Origin: Colwellia piezophila ATCC BAA-637
GTDB taxonomy: Bacteria > Pseudomonadota > Gammaproteobacteria > Enterobacterales > Alteromonadaceae
Reading direction: 5' to 3'
DNA length: 64,000 bases
NCBI RefSeq assembly: GCF_000378625.1
Contig: NZ_KB905162.1
Location: forward strand, 300,500 to 364,499
Shown here: piece after piece, positions 34,067 through 43,059 of the stretch
How positions within the stretch are numbered: position 1 is the first letter of the stretch
How the letters are laid out: the number at the start of each line of letters is the position of its first letter
The notes under the pieces: model-generated
Told to the model about the DNA's origin: nothing
Seen by the model: the letters and a program-made list of their open reading frames with translations, nothing else
Databases searched by the model: none
Made by a program: the position numbers and the translations under genes

Positions 34067-34441
34067 TACTTACTTGCAGTTTCTCGTGCCTTTGTCCTAT
34101 CAGGACGAAATCCCCGCGGCCAAACCATTATCTTATGATCCGCTCTTTATTTTAGAAAAATAGTATTTTCGCCTCTTATACGCTATTTTTATAACGAGGT
34201 GACAAGTGCTGTTTTTTTATGAGTTAGCGGTTATTTTAAAAATATTTAATTCGATTCCTTGTTTTTAGCAAAACTTGCCCTCAGGTCTATTATTAAGTGA
34301 CACACTTTCATTTAAATTTAATTGTCGTTTAATTTAAATAGTCATTATACCAAAGGGAATAATTCTCGTTAAGTGAGTAAGAAATTACTCTGATTGGTAT
34401 TAGATCAAATGTCTTTAAGTAACAGTAAAAAAGGAATACCT
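34067..34441. other. pgpA-hpf intergenic region (375 bp)
   Basis: AT-rich spacer. It contains one recognisable structure, the short ends-only repeat at 34346-34401 just upstream of hpf. No ORF, tRNA or clear terminator was seen in the rest. Confidence 0.6.
34346..34401. repeat. Ends-only repeat, copy D (TATACCAA-end type)
   Basis: A 56-bp imperfect palindrome reads TATACCAA at the left and TTGGTATTA at the right, with AAGTGAGTAAGAAATT in the middle. It resembles the two terminal inverted repeats of copies A-C joined with the interior missing. It lies ~40 bp upstream of the hpf start, so it would be in or next to its promoter or leader. Confidence 0.7.
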
Positions 34442-34798
34442 ATGAAAATAAATCTTTCTGGTCATCACGTAGAAGTTAATGATTCAATCAAAGAGCATAT
34501 CGAAGAAAAATTCTCTAAAATTGCCAACCACTTTCCAACATTAATATCTCTAGACGTAATTGTTTCTAAAGAGCATCATAAATATCAAGTCGAGCTAACG
34601 ACAAACTATGAAGGTGGACGAATCTCAGCTACCGGTTTAGATGGTGTTATGTACCCGGCTATTGCCAATGCCGCAAAAAAACTCGATGCAGCCCTTAAAC
34701 ATAGAAAAGGGCAATTAAAAGCCAATATACACACCAAACCAGGTGCAACGACTCCTGAAATTGCCCATGAAAAGGTGCAAGAGATGAACCTATCATAA
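34442..34798 (+). CDS. hpf: Ribosome hibernation promoting factor (short HPF type)
   Basis: This 118-residue protein binds the 30S decoding region and promotes 100S dimers in stationary phase or stress. The conserved start MKINLSGHHVEVNDSIKEHI and the beta-alpha fold core (ISLDVIVSKEHHKYQVELTTNYEGG) are visible. The ATG at 34442 has AAGGAA upstream; an in-frame TTG inside repeat D gives a longer, unlikely form. It is ~20 residues longer than E. coli HPF at the C-terminus but far shorter than long-form HPF. Confidence 0.92.
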   Translation: MKINLSGHHVEVNDSIKEHIEEKFSKIANHFPTLISLDVIVSKEHHKYQVELTTNYEGGRISATGLDGVMYPAIANAAKKLDAALKHRKGQLKANIHTKPGATTPEIAHEKVQEMNLS

Positions 34799-34829
34799 TT
34801 CTCCTATAATTCTATAATCTTCAAACTAG

Positions 34830-34862
34830 AAAAGCTGTTGAACCTTGTTCGCAGCTTTTTTT
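34830..34862 (+). terminator. Rho-independent terminator after hpf
   Basis: An 8-bp stem (AAAAGCTG with CAGCTTTT) across a 14-base loop is followed by a T-run to 34862. It separates hpf from the efflux operon. Confidence 0.8.
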
Positions 34863-34977
34863 TATTAAATTCCTAAGTTTTTGCTAATTGGTACAAATAA
34901 TTACTGCATTGTAGACTCGCTGTGTAATAATCAAAACCATTAATATATAAAGCATTAACCTCACAAGGAATTTTTTG

Positions 34978-36228
34978 ATGCTAAAACGCTTTTTAAGACA
35001 ATCTGATACCTTTCAAACCTCAACGAATAAACTCGCAATTTTTGGACTTTTGACGCTAACCCTTACGGCTTGTAGTAAAGAAGAGGTGAAAATTAAACCA
35101 CCTGCGCCAGCTGTTTCTGTCTACACCATTAAAGCACAAGCCATTGGCGGCTACCGTGAGTTTGTCGCACGCACTGAAGCTTTTAAAGAAGCTGACTTAA
35201 GGGCACGTGTTGAAGGCGAGTTGATTGAACGTCATTTCAAAGAAGGCAGTAATGTTGAAAAGGGTCAAGTCTTATTAAAAATAGACCCCGCAGCATATCA
35301 AGCCGCCTTATCAGCAGCCAAAGCTGACTTAAGTTCAAGGGTGTCAGGAGAAGAAAATGCCAAGCGTAACTTAAAACGTGCTAATGACCTTATTGATGAC
35401 GGTTATATTTCTCAATCTGATTATGATCGTTTAACGACGGAAGAGTCGCAAGCTAAATCAGCGGTTAAAGCTGCACAAGCTTCAGTTGAAAAAGCGGAAC
35501 TTGATTTAAGCTACACTACAATCACGGCGCCTTTTAGCGGTCGAATTGGTAAAGTAAATTATAATGTCGGTAATATTGTTGGTCCAACAAGTAGTCCCTT
35601 GGCGACTCTAATTATAAGCGACCCTATTTTTGTAAGTTTCCAAGTTGAAGAAAGTTTCTACATTTCTTATTTACAACAACTTCAGGGCGCAAGAACGGCC
35701 AAAAAACCTGAATTTGAGCTTTCTCTACGGCTGCCAAACAATTCAGAGTATCCAGAAAAAGGTAAGTTAGACTTTGCTGATACTAAAATTGCCCAAGGTA
35801 TGGGCACTGTTGAACTGAGGACCGTTTTTCCAAACCCTAGAAATATTATTTTACCTGGCCTATTTGTTACCTTGATTGTTGAAACGTTAGATAAGGAAGA
35901 GATGGCGCTAATTCCTCAAGCGGCAGTACAAGAAAACCAACAAGGAAAATTTGTATTAATTGTCGGCCAAGATAACAAAGTAAAACAACGCCATGTTGTA
36001 CTCGGTAGACGAATCAATGCTATGTGGGTAGTAGAGAAGGGTGTTGCTATTGGCGAACATGTGATTGTCGAAGGTTTACAAAAAGTGCGCTCAGGTGTTG
36101 AAGTCAATGGCGTTAAAAAATATGTCGATGCACTCACGGGCACCATCTCTGATATGGATAACAAAGCGGCAGATTCTTCAAAAGCTATTGAACCAAACAT
36201 CAGCCCTAGTGCTACCGTCGATAAATAA
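34978..36228 (+). CDS. RND efflux periplasmic adaptor (membrane fusion) lipoprotein
   Basis: This 416-residue adaptor joins an RND pump to an outer-membrane channel. It has a signal with lipobox LTAC (Cys32), a lipoyl/barrel-sandwich half (ADLRARVEGELIERHFKEGSNVEKGQVLLKIDP), a coiled-coil hairpin (~100-165), and the second lipoyl half (LDLSYTTITAPFSGRIGKVNYNVGNIVGP). The ATG at 34978 is chosen over the adjacent TTG at 34975 because AAGGAA lies 7 bases upstream. It resembles the MexA/AcrA group. Substrates cannot be told from sequence. Confidence 0.93.
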   Translation: MLKRFLRQSDTFQTSTNKLAIFGLLTLTLTACSKEEVKIKPPAPAVSVYTIKAQAIGGYREFVARTEAFKEADLRARVEGELIERHFKEGSNVEKGQVLLKIDPAAYQAALSAAKADLSSRVSGEENAKRNLKRANDLIDDGYISQSDYDRLTTEESQAKSAVKAAQASVEKAELDLSYTTITAPFSGRIGKVNYNVGNIVGPTSSPLATLIISDPIFVSFQVEESFYISYLQQLQGARTAKKPEFELSLRLPNNSEYPEKGKLDFADTKIAQGMGTVELRTVFPNPRNIILPGLFVTLIVETLDKEEMALIPQAAVQENQQGKFVLIVGQDNKVKQRHVVLGRRINAMWVVEKGVAIGEHVIVEGLQKVRSGVEVNGVKKYVDALTGTISDMDNKAADSSKAIEPNISPSATVDK

Positions 36229-36242
36229 ACAAGGACGATTTT

Positions 36243-39200
36243 ATGATCAGTAAAACTTTTATCAATCGCCCTAAATTTGCGTTTGTTATCTCTATTGTTA
36301 TCACCCTTGCCGGCTTAATTGCCATGAGCGTGTTACCGGTAAATATGTACCCAGAAATAACACCTCCTCAAGTGCAAATTTCTGCGGTCTATCCAGGAGC
36401 AAGTGCTCAAATTGTTGAAGAGTCAGTTATCAGGCCTATTGAAGAACAGGTCAATGGCGTAGAAGATATGATGTATATCGAATCTTCCGCCTCAAATAAT
36501 GGTACTGCAGTTATTACGGTATTTTTTAAAGTCGGAACAGATGGCGATATTGCGCAAGTCAATGTGCAGAACAGGGTTGCACTTGCTACTAGCTCACTAC
36601 CTTCTGAGGTAACTCGTCAAGGGGTTGACGTTAAGAAAAAGTCTAGTTCAATGTTGTTAGGTATTAACTTGTTTTCGGAACAAGAAGGTATCGATCAACT
36701 CTTTTTAAGTAATTATGCCTCTAACTATTTAACTGAGCCTTTAGGGCGTATTGAAGGTGTTGCTTCAGCAGAAATAATGGGTGAAATGACCTACAGTATG
36801 CGTGTTTGGTTAAACCCTGAACGTATGGCATCTTTAAGTATTACCGTCACCGAAGTACAGCAAGCATTACAAGAACAGAATATGATTGTTGCCGCAGGTA
36901 AGTTTGGCGCTAGTCCATCGTTACCTAACCAACAATTTGAGTACTCTATTCAAGCCAAAGGGCGCTTACAAACACCGGAAGAATTCGGTCAAACGATAAT
37001 TCGCGCTCAGCTCAACGGTAACTTTATCCGCTTAAGTGATATTGCTCGTATAGAGTTAGGTGCAGAAGATTATTCAACCCAAGCAAGGTTAAATGGTAAA
37101 GAAACTGCCTTTCTTGTTATCTACCAGCTACCTGATGCTAATGCCACTGAAGTTGCTTCGTTAGTAAAAGCTGAAATGGAAATACTTTCTCAGCGTTTTC
37201 CTGATGGTTTAGAGTATGTTATCCCATACGATACCACTAAATTTATTGACCGCTCCATTGAAGAAGTTATGGTTACCCTTTTTCAAGCGATAGCTTTAGT
37301 AATATTAGTGGTGTTTTTATTCCTGCAAAATTGGCGTGCCACCATCATCCCAACCCTAGCTATCCCGGTGTCACTCATCGGTACTTTTGCGTTTATGATT
37401 TTGATGGGTTATTCAATCAACACCATTACCTTATTTGGTTTAGTACTTGCCATCGGTATCGTCGTTGATGATGCCATTATCGTGATAGAAAATGTTGAGC
37501 GTATCTTAAAAGAAGAACAGTTACCCATTAAAGAAGCGGTCACAAAAGCGATGGAGCAAGTCTCTGGACCTATTATCGCTACCACCTTGGTACTGTTAGC
37601 TGTATTTGTTCCCGTGGCCTTTATGCCAGGTATTACCGGGGAATTATATAAACAATTCTCAGTGACTATCTCATTTGCTGTGCTAATTTCTTCACTTAAT
37701 GCTCTAACCCTAAGTCCTGCACTTTGTGTTGTGTTATTAAGCGCTGAAAAAATGAAACCCATTTCCTGGTTAGTGCCATTTGAACGCCTTATTACTAAGG
37801 TCACTGGCAGCTATACCAAAGCTGTTGCCTTCTTGCTTAAACGACTTGCTCGGGTCGGCCTTTTTGTCGGCTTAATGTTTATTGGTGCCGGTTGGTTAAC
37901 AACTTCAGTACCAACAGCATTTTTACCTGCTGAAGACCAAGGTTACCTATTTGTCGATGTTCAGCTACCCGATGCCGCGTCAAGTAATCGTACACAAGCG
38001 GTAATGGATAAGATCACACCACTGATATTAAACGACGCCGCCGTTGATGATATTATTACCGTGTCAGGTTACTCACTTCTTGGTGGTGCCGGCTCAAATA
38101 ATGGTCTGGCGATTATCCTGCTTAAAGATTGGGAAGAGCGTACCGCGCCTGAATTGGGGTTAAAGCAGTTAATCCCACGATTAATGGGGCAATTATGGAC
38201 TATGCCTGATGCCCAAATCATGGTGTTTAACCCGCCGCCTATCCCTGGTCTTGGCAATAGCTCAGGTTTTGAATTTAAGTTGCAAGACAGTGAAGGTCGA
38301 GATCCCGCCGCGTTAGCGCAAGTGATGAACGGTCTCATTTATGAGGCGAATCAACGACCTGAATTAACACGGGTATTTAGTACCTTTAGAGCCAACGTGC
38401 CGCAATACTTTTTAGAAGTCGATCGGAATAAAGCCAAAGCACAAGGTGTCTCTTTGTCTGATATATTCTCTACTTTGCAAGCGCAATTAGGCTCTTTATA
38501 TATTAACGACTTTAGTCAATTTGGACGAACCTATCGCGTCACTATACAAGCTGAAAGTCAGTATCGAAAAGACCCATCAGACTTGCGTTATTACTTTGTC
38601 CGTAATAAAGATAATGAAATGGTGCCGCTAACGACCTTAGCAACTATGAAGCCTATTTTAGGGCCAACAACCATTAGTCATTTTAACTTGTATCGTAGTG
38701 CGAGTATCACCGGTAATGCCGCTCCGGGCTTTTCTTCAGGACAGTCAATTGATGTTATGGAAGAGCTAGCGAGTAAATTACCTCAAGGTTATATTTACGA
38801 ATGGTCTGGACAGTCTAAACAAGAATTAGAAGCAGGCAACTTAGCACCTATCTTATTTGGTTTAGCTATTCTCTTTGTTTACCTATTCTTAGTAGCACAA
38901 TATGAAAGTTGGACTATTCCATTTTCAGTGTTAGCGGCAGTGCCGTTAGCGTTGTTTGGCTCTATGTTGGCACTTTATACAGTTGGCATGGCAAATAATA
39001 TCTATGCGCAAGTTGGCTTGGTATTATTGATAGGCCTGTCCACTAAAACTGCTATTTTGATTGTCGAGTTTGCCATGGAGCAAAGGGCGGCGGGAGAAAC
39101 GATTATGAATGCCGCGCTTAATGCCGCTAGAATGCGTTTTCGTGCGGTATTGATGACTGCTTTTTCTTTTATTCTCGGTGTATTACCGTTGGTCTTTGCA

Positions 39201-39356
39201 ACGGGTGCCGGTGCGGGTAGTCGGGTCTCTCTCGGTATCACGGTACTTTCGGGTATGATCGCCGCGACACTATTTGGTACCTTACTTGTGCCTTATTTCT
39301 ACCTAGTGATACAACGTATGCGAGAAAAATTTAAAGGACATTCAGATGTTAGCTAA
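36243..39356 (+). CDS. RND efflux pump inner-membrane transporter (AcrB/MexB-like, HAE1)
   Basis: This 1037-residue pump has 12 membrane helices and two large periplasmic loops. Helix 4 carries the proton-relay pair (GIVVDDAIIVIENVERIL). The N-terminus MISKTFINRPKFAFVISIVI and QVNVQNRVALATSSLPSEV region are typical of hydrophobic-amphiphilic efflux RNDs. It follows the adaptor by 14 bp. No TolC-type channel gene is adjacent, so it probably shares one encoded elsewhere. A strong hairpin terminator follows at once. Confidence 0.95.
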   Translation: MISKTFINRPKFAFVISIVITLAGLIAMSVLPVNMYPEITPPQVQISAVYPGASAQIVEESVIRPIEEQVNGVEDMMYIESSASNNGTAVITVFFKVGTDGDIAQVNVQNRVALATSSLPSEVTRQGVDVKKKSSSMLLGINLFSEQEGIDQLFLSNYASNYLTEPLGRIEGVASAEIMGEMTYSMRVWLNPERMASLSITVTEVQQALQEQNMIVAAGKFGASPSLPNQQFEYSIQAKGRLQTPEEFGQTIIRAQLNGNFIRLSDIARIELGAEDYSTQARLNGKETAFLVIYQLPDANATEVASLVKAEMEILSQRFPDGLEYVIPYDTTKFIDRSIEEVMVTLFQAIALVILVVFLFLQNWRATIIPTLAIPVSLIGTFAFMILMGYSINTITLFGLVLAIGIVVDDAIIVIENVERILKEEQLPIKEAVTKAMEQVSGPIIATTLVLLAVFVPVAFMPGITGELYKQFSVTISFAVLISSLNALTLSPALCVVLLSAEKMKPISWLVPFERLITKVTGSYTKAVAFLLKRLARVGLFVGLMFIGAGWLTTSVPTAFLPAEDQGYLFVDVQLPDAASSNRTQAVMDKITPLILNDAAVDDIITVSGYSLLGGAGSNNGLAIILLKDWEERTAPELGLKQLIPRLMGQLWTMPDAQIMVFNPPPIPGLGNSSGFEFKLQDSEGRDPAALAQVMNGLIYEANQRPELTRVFSTFRANVPQYFLEVDRNKAKAQGVSLSDIFSTLQAQLGSLYINDFSQFGRTYRVTIQAESQYRKDPSDLRYYFVRNKDNEMVPLTTLATMKPILGPTTISHFNLYRSASITGNAAPGFSSGQSIDVMEELASKLPQGYIYEWSGQSKQELEAGNLAPILFGLAILFVYLFLVAQYESWTIPFSVLAAVPLALFGSMLALYTVGMANNIYAQVGLVLLIGLSTKTAILIVEFAMEQRAAGETIMNAALNAARMRFRAVLMTAFSFILGVLPLVFATGAGAGSRVSLGITVLSGMIAATLFGTLLVPYFYLVIQRMREKFKGHSDVS

Positions 39357-39380
39357 CGATTTTACCACCGGCTAGCATCA

Positions 39381-39423
39381 AAAAAGGGCACATACTATAT
39401 ATAAATAGTATGTGCCCTTTTTA
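39381..39423. terminator. Bidirectional terminator after the RND operon
   Basis: A long stem (AAAAAGGGCACATACTA with TAGTATGTGCCCTTTTT) around a short TATATAAA-type loop has A-runs on the left and T-runs on the right. It can therefore stop the efflux transcript and the oppositely oriented small gene at 39494-39655. Confidence 0.9.
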
Positions 39424-39493
39424 TTTGTTTGCTAAAAGCTAAGTAACTAGCCAGCGTGTTATTAACCACGAAGCTAGCGCTACTATTTATTCG

Positions 39494-39655
39494 TTAATCT
39501 TGCGCTTGAACTGACTCTTGCGCAGTCTCTGCTTCATCAAGTTTAGCTCTATCCGCTTTTGATACATACTTAGGTTTATTCGTAGTATGAAACTTTGAAT
39601 TCATTTTTTTAACCTTTTTTTTCAAAATATTGTTCATCTTCTTTTTTCTATTCAT
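39494..39655 (-). CDS. DUF2986-like 53-residue basic protein
   Basis: This short gene reads on the minus strand from ATG at 39655 to TAA at 39494. The product begins MNRKKKMNNILKKKVKKMNSKF, continues PKYVSKADRAKLDEAE and ends in an acidic tail. The basic first third and the YVSKADRAKL motif match my memory of the DUF2986 family, found in Vibrio, Shewanella and relatives; function unknown. AGAGA lies before the ATG, and the shared terminator at 39381-39423 lies downstream. The charge pattern suggests nucleic-acid or ribosome contact, which is only inference. Confidence 0.75.
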   Translation of the reverse strand: MNRKKKMNNILKKKVKKMNSKFHTTNKPKYVSKADRAKLDEAETAQESVQAQD

Positions 39656-40290
39656 CTTATAATCTCTACATATAAACTTAAAATTATTTTGGCTATTTTT
39701 TATAGAAAAACAACTACTACAAACATCAATGCCAAGTATGGGTACAACGCCGTCGGCTTTAATGAATTAGCCACATACTCGCTAATAAGTGCCTTGCTCG
39801 TTGGACGATTCATTTACCAGTGTTTATACAGCAAATACGGTTTAGTCGACTCACTTATTTGCTCTGCTTCATTTAGCGCTAATTTATCTTCTATCGCTAT
39901 TATCGCATTTGCTGTTCGACACTGAAAGGTTTTCCAAATACCATCTTGTAGCCAAAGCACAGCGAGTAGTAGTAAGGCAACCAGCACCGTCAATGAAAAA
40001 GTGAAGCACAACAAAGTGATAGCGGTGGCAACCAGCTTGATAATTAAGGCATAATTTTCATAACTTTCATGATTGTTATGCAAAGTTTGCCATTGCTGGA
40101 GTCATAACGGTTTTGAAACTGTGGTCATAGGGCTGAATACCATTGTTCTAATGTACTGGGGTTGAGCAAAAATTACTGTTATTATGCGCGCATTATCTTT
40201 CTCTTGAAAGTTTTCTTATTTATATAATGAAAGCTTTCTTATCTTTTGGCTTAGCGCTTAGCTAGGCAATATAAACCAGAGGCGTTTATT
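39656..40290. other. Intergenic region before dbpA (635 bp)
   Basis: Apart from the doubtful minus-strand ORF at 39814-40083, nothing firm was identified. The last ~100 bp before dbpA (40190-40290) must hold its promoter; cold-adapted helicase genes often have long leaders, but no cold-box motif could be assigned by eye. Confidence 0.4.
39814..40083 (-). CDS. Possible small hydrophobic protein (uncertain)
   Basis: This 89-residue ORF starts at TTG with no clear ribosome site. Residues ~13-46 form a strong hydrophobic stretch (LIIKLVATAITLLCFTFSLTVLVALLLLAVLWL), long enough for one or two membrane helices, and the tail is polar. It lies in the 635-bp gap between the DUF2986 gene and dbpA, pointing the same way as the DUF2986 gene. 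I do not recognise it. An overlapping plus-strand ORF has no better support. Confidence 0.3.
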   Translation of the reverse strand: MHNNHESYENYALIIKLVATAITLLCFTFSLTVLVALLLLAVLWLQDGIWKTFQCRTANAIIAIEDKLALNEAEQISESTKPYLLYKHW

Positions 40291-41697
40291 TTGAGTACTA
40301 ATTCAACTACATCATCGTTAGCTTTTTCTTCATTAAGCTTAAAACAGGATCTAGTTAAAAACTTATCGTCCCTTGGCTATGAGAAAATGACACCCATTCA
40401 AGCGAAAACCTTACCTGAATTGCTTAAGGGAAAAGATGTTATTGGCGAAGCAAAAACGGGCTCAGGCAAAACCGCGGCCTTTGGTTTAGCATTACTTAAC
40501 AAACTAGAAGTTAAAAAGTTTCGCATTCAATCCATGGTGATTTGTCCAACCCGTGAACTGGCTGACCAAGTAGCGAAAGAGTTGAGAAAACTAGCACGTG
40601 GTATTCATAATATTAAAATATTGACACTTTGTGGCGGCACACCCTTTGGTCCACAAATTGGTTCTTTAGAGCATGGTGCACATGTTATTGTTGGTACCCC
40701 AGGTCGCCTTGAAGAACACGTTATAAAAGGCACATTACAATTAGATAACTTAAACTTATTAGTGCTTGATGAAGCTGACCGTATGCTAGAAATGGGCTTT
40801 CAAGCGGCACTTGATAATATTGTTGGACGTACACCACTTGACCGTCAAACGTTACTTTTTAGTGCAACGTTTCCAGACCAAATCAAGTCTATTAGCAAAA
40901 GTATCATGACCGATCCTGTGATGGTGAAAATCGCTTCTAGTGAAGACCAATCAACAATCAGTCAAAAATTCTTTAAAGTAAGTGACGATGACAGTCGCCT
41001 AGACGCGTTACGTTTATTGTTACTGGACAAGCAAGTTGAATCGACCGCTATTTTTTGTAATACCAAAAAAGAAACCAAGCAAGTGGCCGATGCCTTACAT
41101 TACGATGGTTTTAGCGTTTTAGCTTTACATGGCGATTTAGAACAACGTGATAGGGATCAAACCTTATTACGCTTTGCCAACAAAAGTGCTTCCATCCTTG
41201 TCGCTACTGATGTTGCTGCCCGTGGCTTGGATATTGATAGTTTAGATTTAGTTATTAATTATCATATTGCCCGCGATAGTGAAGTACACATACATAGAAT
41301 TGGCCGAACAGGGCGTGCAGGTAGCAAAGGTTTAGCGTATTCACTATTTAGTGATAAAGAAAGTTATAAAGTTGGTTTACTTGAAGATTACCTTGAAGCT
41401 GTTATCACACCTGAGCCGTTGCCTTCATCAGCTGTACTTAGTTATGAACGTCCACAAGCTAAAATGGCAACCATTCAAATTGATGGCGGTAAAAAGCAAA
41501 AAGTTAGAGCTGGAGATATTTTAGGTGCACTTACTGGTGATAATGGCATTAAAGGCTCAGAAGTTGGTAAAATTTCGGTACTTGATAACAAAGCCTATGT
41601 AGCTGTTACTAAAGGCGCGTTAAATTTAGCGTTGCGAAAGATAACTAAAGGCAAGATGAAAGGGCGTACCTTCAATGCACGTCACTTAACTTTTTAA
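40291..41697 (+). CDS. dbpA: ATP-dependent RNA helicase DbpA
   Basis: This 468-residue DEAD-box helicase is known in E. coli to act on 23S rRNA hairpin 92 during 50S assembly. Motifs: Q-motif (LGYEKMTPIQAKTLP), Walker A (AKTGSGKTAAFG), VLDEADRML, SATF, and HRIGRTGRAG. The C-terminal ~75 residues (MATIQIDGGKKQKVRAGDILGALTG to the end) form the DbpA-specific RNA-binding domain, which separates it from other DEAD-box proteins. The start is TTG at 40291 with AGAGGCG upstream. Confidence 0.95.
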   Translation: MSTNSTTSSLAFSSLSLKQDLVKNLSSLGYEKMTPIQAKTLPELLKGKDVIGEAKTGSGKTAAFGLALLNKLEVKKFRIQSMVICPTRELADQVAKELRKLARGIHNIKILTLCGGTPFGPQIGSLEHGAHVIVGTPGRLEEHVIKGTLQLDNLNLLVLDEADRMLEMGFQAALDNIVGRTPLDRQTLLFSATFPDQIKSISKSIMTDPVMVKIASSEDQSTISQKFFKVSDDDSRLDALRLLLLDKQVESTAIFCNTKKETKQVADALHYDGFSVLALHGDLEQRDRDQTLLRFANKSASILVATDVAARGLDIDSLDLVINYHIARDSEVHIHRIGRTGRAGSKGLAYSLFSDKESYKVGLLEDYLEAVITPEPLPSSAVLSYERPQAKMATIQIDGGKKQKVRAGDILGALTGDNGIKGSEVGKISVLDNKAYVAVTKGALNLALRKITKGKMKGRTFNARHLTF

Positions 41698-41725
41698 TAA
41701 GCTAACGTCTACATTAAAAAACTCA

Positions 41726-42835
41726 ATGAAAAAAGCCTACCAAGAGCTGCTTGCTAACAAGCAGCTCGATTTTGATGCCGCTCAAACTCAAGCTATTGAT
41801 GCTTTAGTATTATTATCAGAGCAACTGATTGAGCAGCAAAATTTACCAAAAAAACTAAAAAAAACCGTTCCAGGTTTATATTTTCATGGCCGAGTCGGTC
41901 GAGGTAAAACCATGCTGATGGATTTATTTTACCAGCACTTGCCGATAAAAAATAAGAAACGTATTCATTTCCACCACTTTATGGAAAGTGTGCATCAGCA
42001 ACTGGCCAAGCTAACCGGAAAATCAGAGCCACTTACCCATATAGCCAAAGCGTGGGCAAAAAATATTGATCTATTATGCTTTGATGAATTTTTTGTCAGT
42101 GACATTGGCGATGCCATGTTATTGAGTGGTCTTTTTTCAGCTTTATTCGCCCAAGGTGTAACCCTTGTTGCTACCTCTAATTGCCAACCTGAACAGCTTT
42201 ATCGTAACGGCTTGCAACGAGATCGCTTCTTACCAACCATTGCTTTGATTAATCAATATTGTCAGATTGTCTCTATTGATGGTGATGTCGATCATAGGCG
42301 CAGTAAGCTGTCTAAAAACGCTAATTATAATAATTATTTTTTATTAGCTGACCAAGGCCAAGATAAATTATTTACCCGCTTTAAAAGTCAGACCAAGGAA
42401 AAGTCTTTAGTTGCCGGTATTATAGAAATTAATCACCGACCAATGAGTTATCTAGCGAAAACTGATAAAGTCATTTTTTTTGATTTTTTTGCACTTTGCT
42501 CTGGCCCTCGTAGTCAACGAGATTATATGGCACTCGCCCAAGACTTTAGTACGGTTTTTATTGCTAATGTACCCCAATTCTCAGGTAAGTTAATCCCGGC
42601 AGTTTTTTCAGGTGTTGAAGATAGTTATCAACGTAGTGGTGTGTTAATGGGTGATTTGCAGCAACTTGATGATGAAGCTAGGCGATTTATTGCCCTTGTT
42701 GATGAGTTTTACGATCAGAGCATTAAGTTAGTCGTTAGTGCTCAAGTTGATATATTTGAGCTATATCAGGGCCAACAACTGGCTTTTGAATTTGAACGTT
42801 GTCAATCACGGTTAATTGAAATGCAAAATAATTAA
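41726..42835 (+). CDS. zapE: Cell division protein ZapE (AFG1-like ATPase)
   Basis: This 369-residue P-loop ATPase binds FtsZ and affects Z-ring stability in E. coli. Walker A is GRVGRGKTMLMDLFY (~residues 55-69), Walker B is LLCFDEFFVSDIGDAM and sensor-1 is TLVATSNCQPEQLYRNGLQR. The C-terminal FDFFALCSGPRSQRDYMALAQDF matches the family. It lies 28 bp after dbpA, a pairing not explained by function. Confidence 0.93.
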   Translation: MKKAYQELLANKQLDFDAAQTQAIDALVLLSEQLIEQQNLPKKLKKTVPGLYFHGRVGRGKTMLMDLFYQHLPIKNKKRIHFHHFMESVHQQLAKLTGKSEPLTHIAKAWAKNIDLLCFDEFFVSDIGDAMLLSGLFSALFAQGVTLVATSNCQPEQLYRNGLQRDRFLPTIALINQYCQIVSIDGDVDHRRSKLSKNANYNNYFLLADQGQDKLFTRFKSQTKEKSLVAGIIEINHRPMSYLAKTDKVIFFDFFALCSGPRSQRDYMALAQDFSTVFIANVPQFSGKLIPAVFSGVEDSYQRSGVLMGDLQQLDDEARRFIALVDEFYDQSIKLVVSAQVDIFELYQGQQLAFEFERCQSRLIEMQNN

Positions 42836-43059
42836 CCATCACCCTAAAAAACTAAAAAACTAATAACTAGTCAATTTGACTAATTTGCTTACTTTTTATT
42901 AATGAATTAATATTGATTTTTAGCCATCTGTTTGATATCTATATAAAAATAAACTTGGCATTATGCTTGTAACATAATTCCTGTAATTATTTTAATTTTA
43001 TAATAATGGATAGCTAAACTAATCAGATCCATTAAATCTACTTCTTAAGGAAAGACACC

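Noticed and set aside
34394..34441. N-terminal extension of HPF starting in repeat copy D
   Set aside because: The extension lacks a ribosome site and family similarity; the ATG at 34442 has AAGGAA and the conserved N-terminus.
34978..39356. Heavy-metal or nodulation-type RND system
   Set aside because: Pump sequence and adaptor fit the hydrophobic-amphiphilic (AcrAB/MexAB-like) group; no metal-binding His/Met-rich region was seen.
39689..39925. 78-residue plus-strand ORF before dbpA
   Set aside because: No ribosome site, no recognisable domain, and it overlaps another equally weak minus-strand ORF; probably chance.
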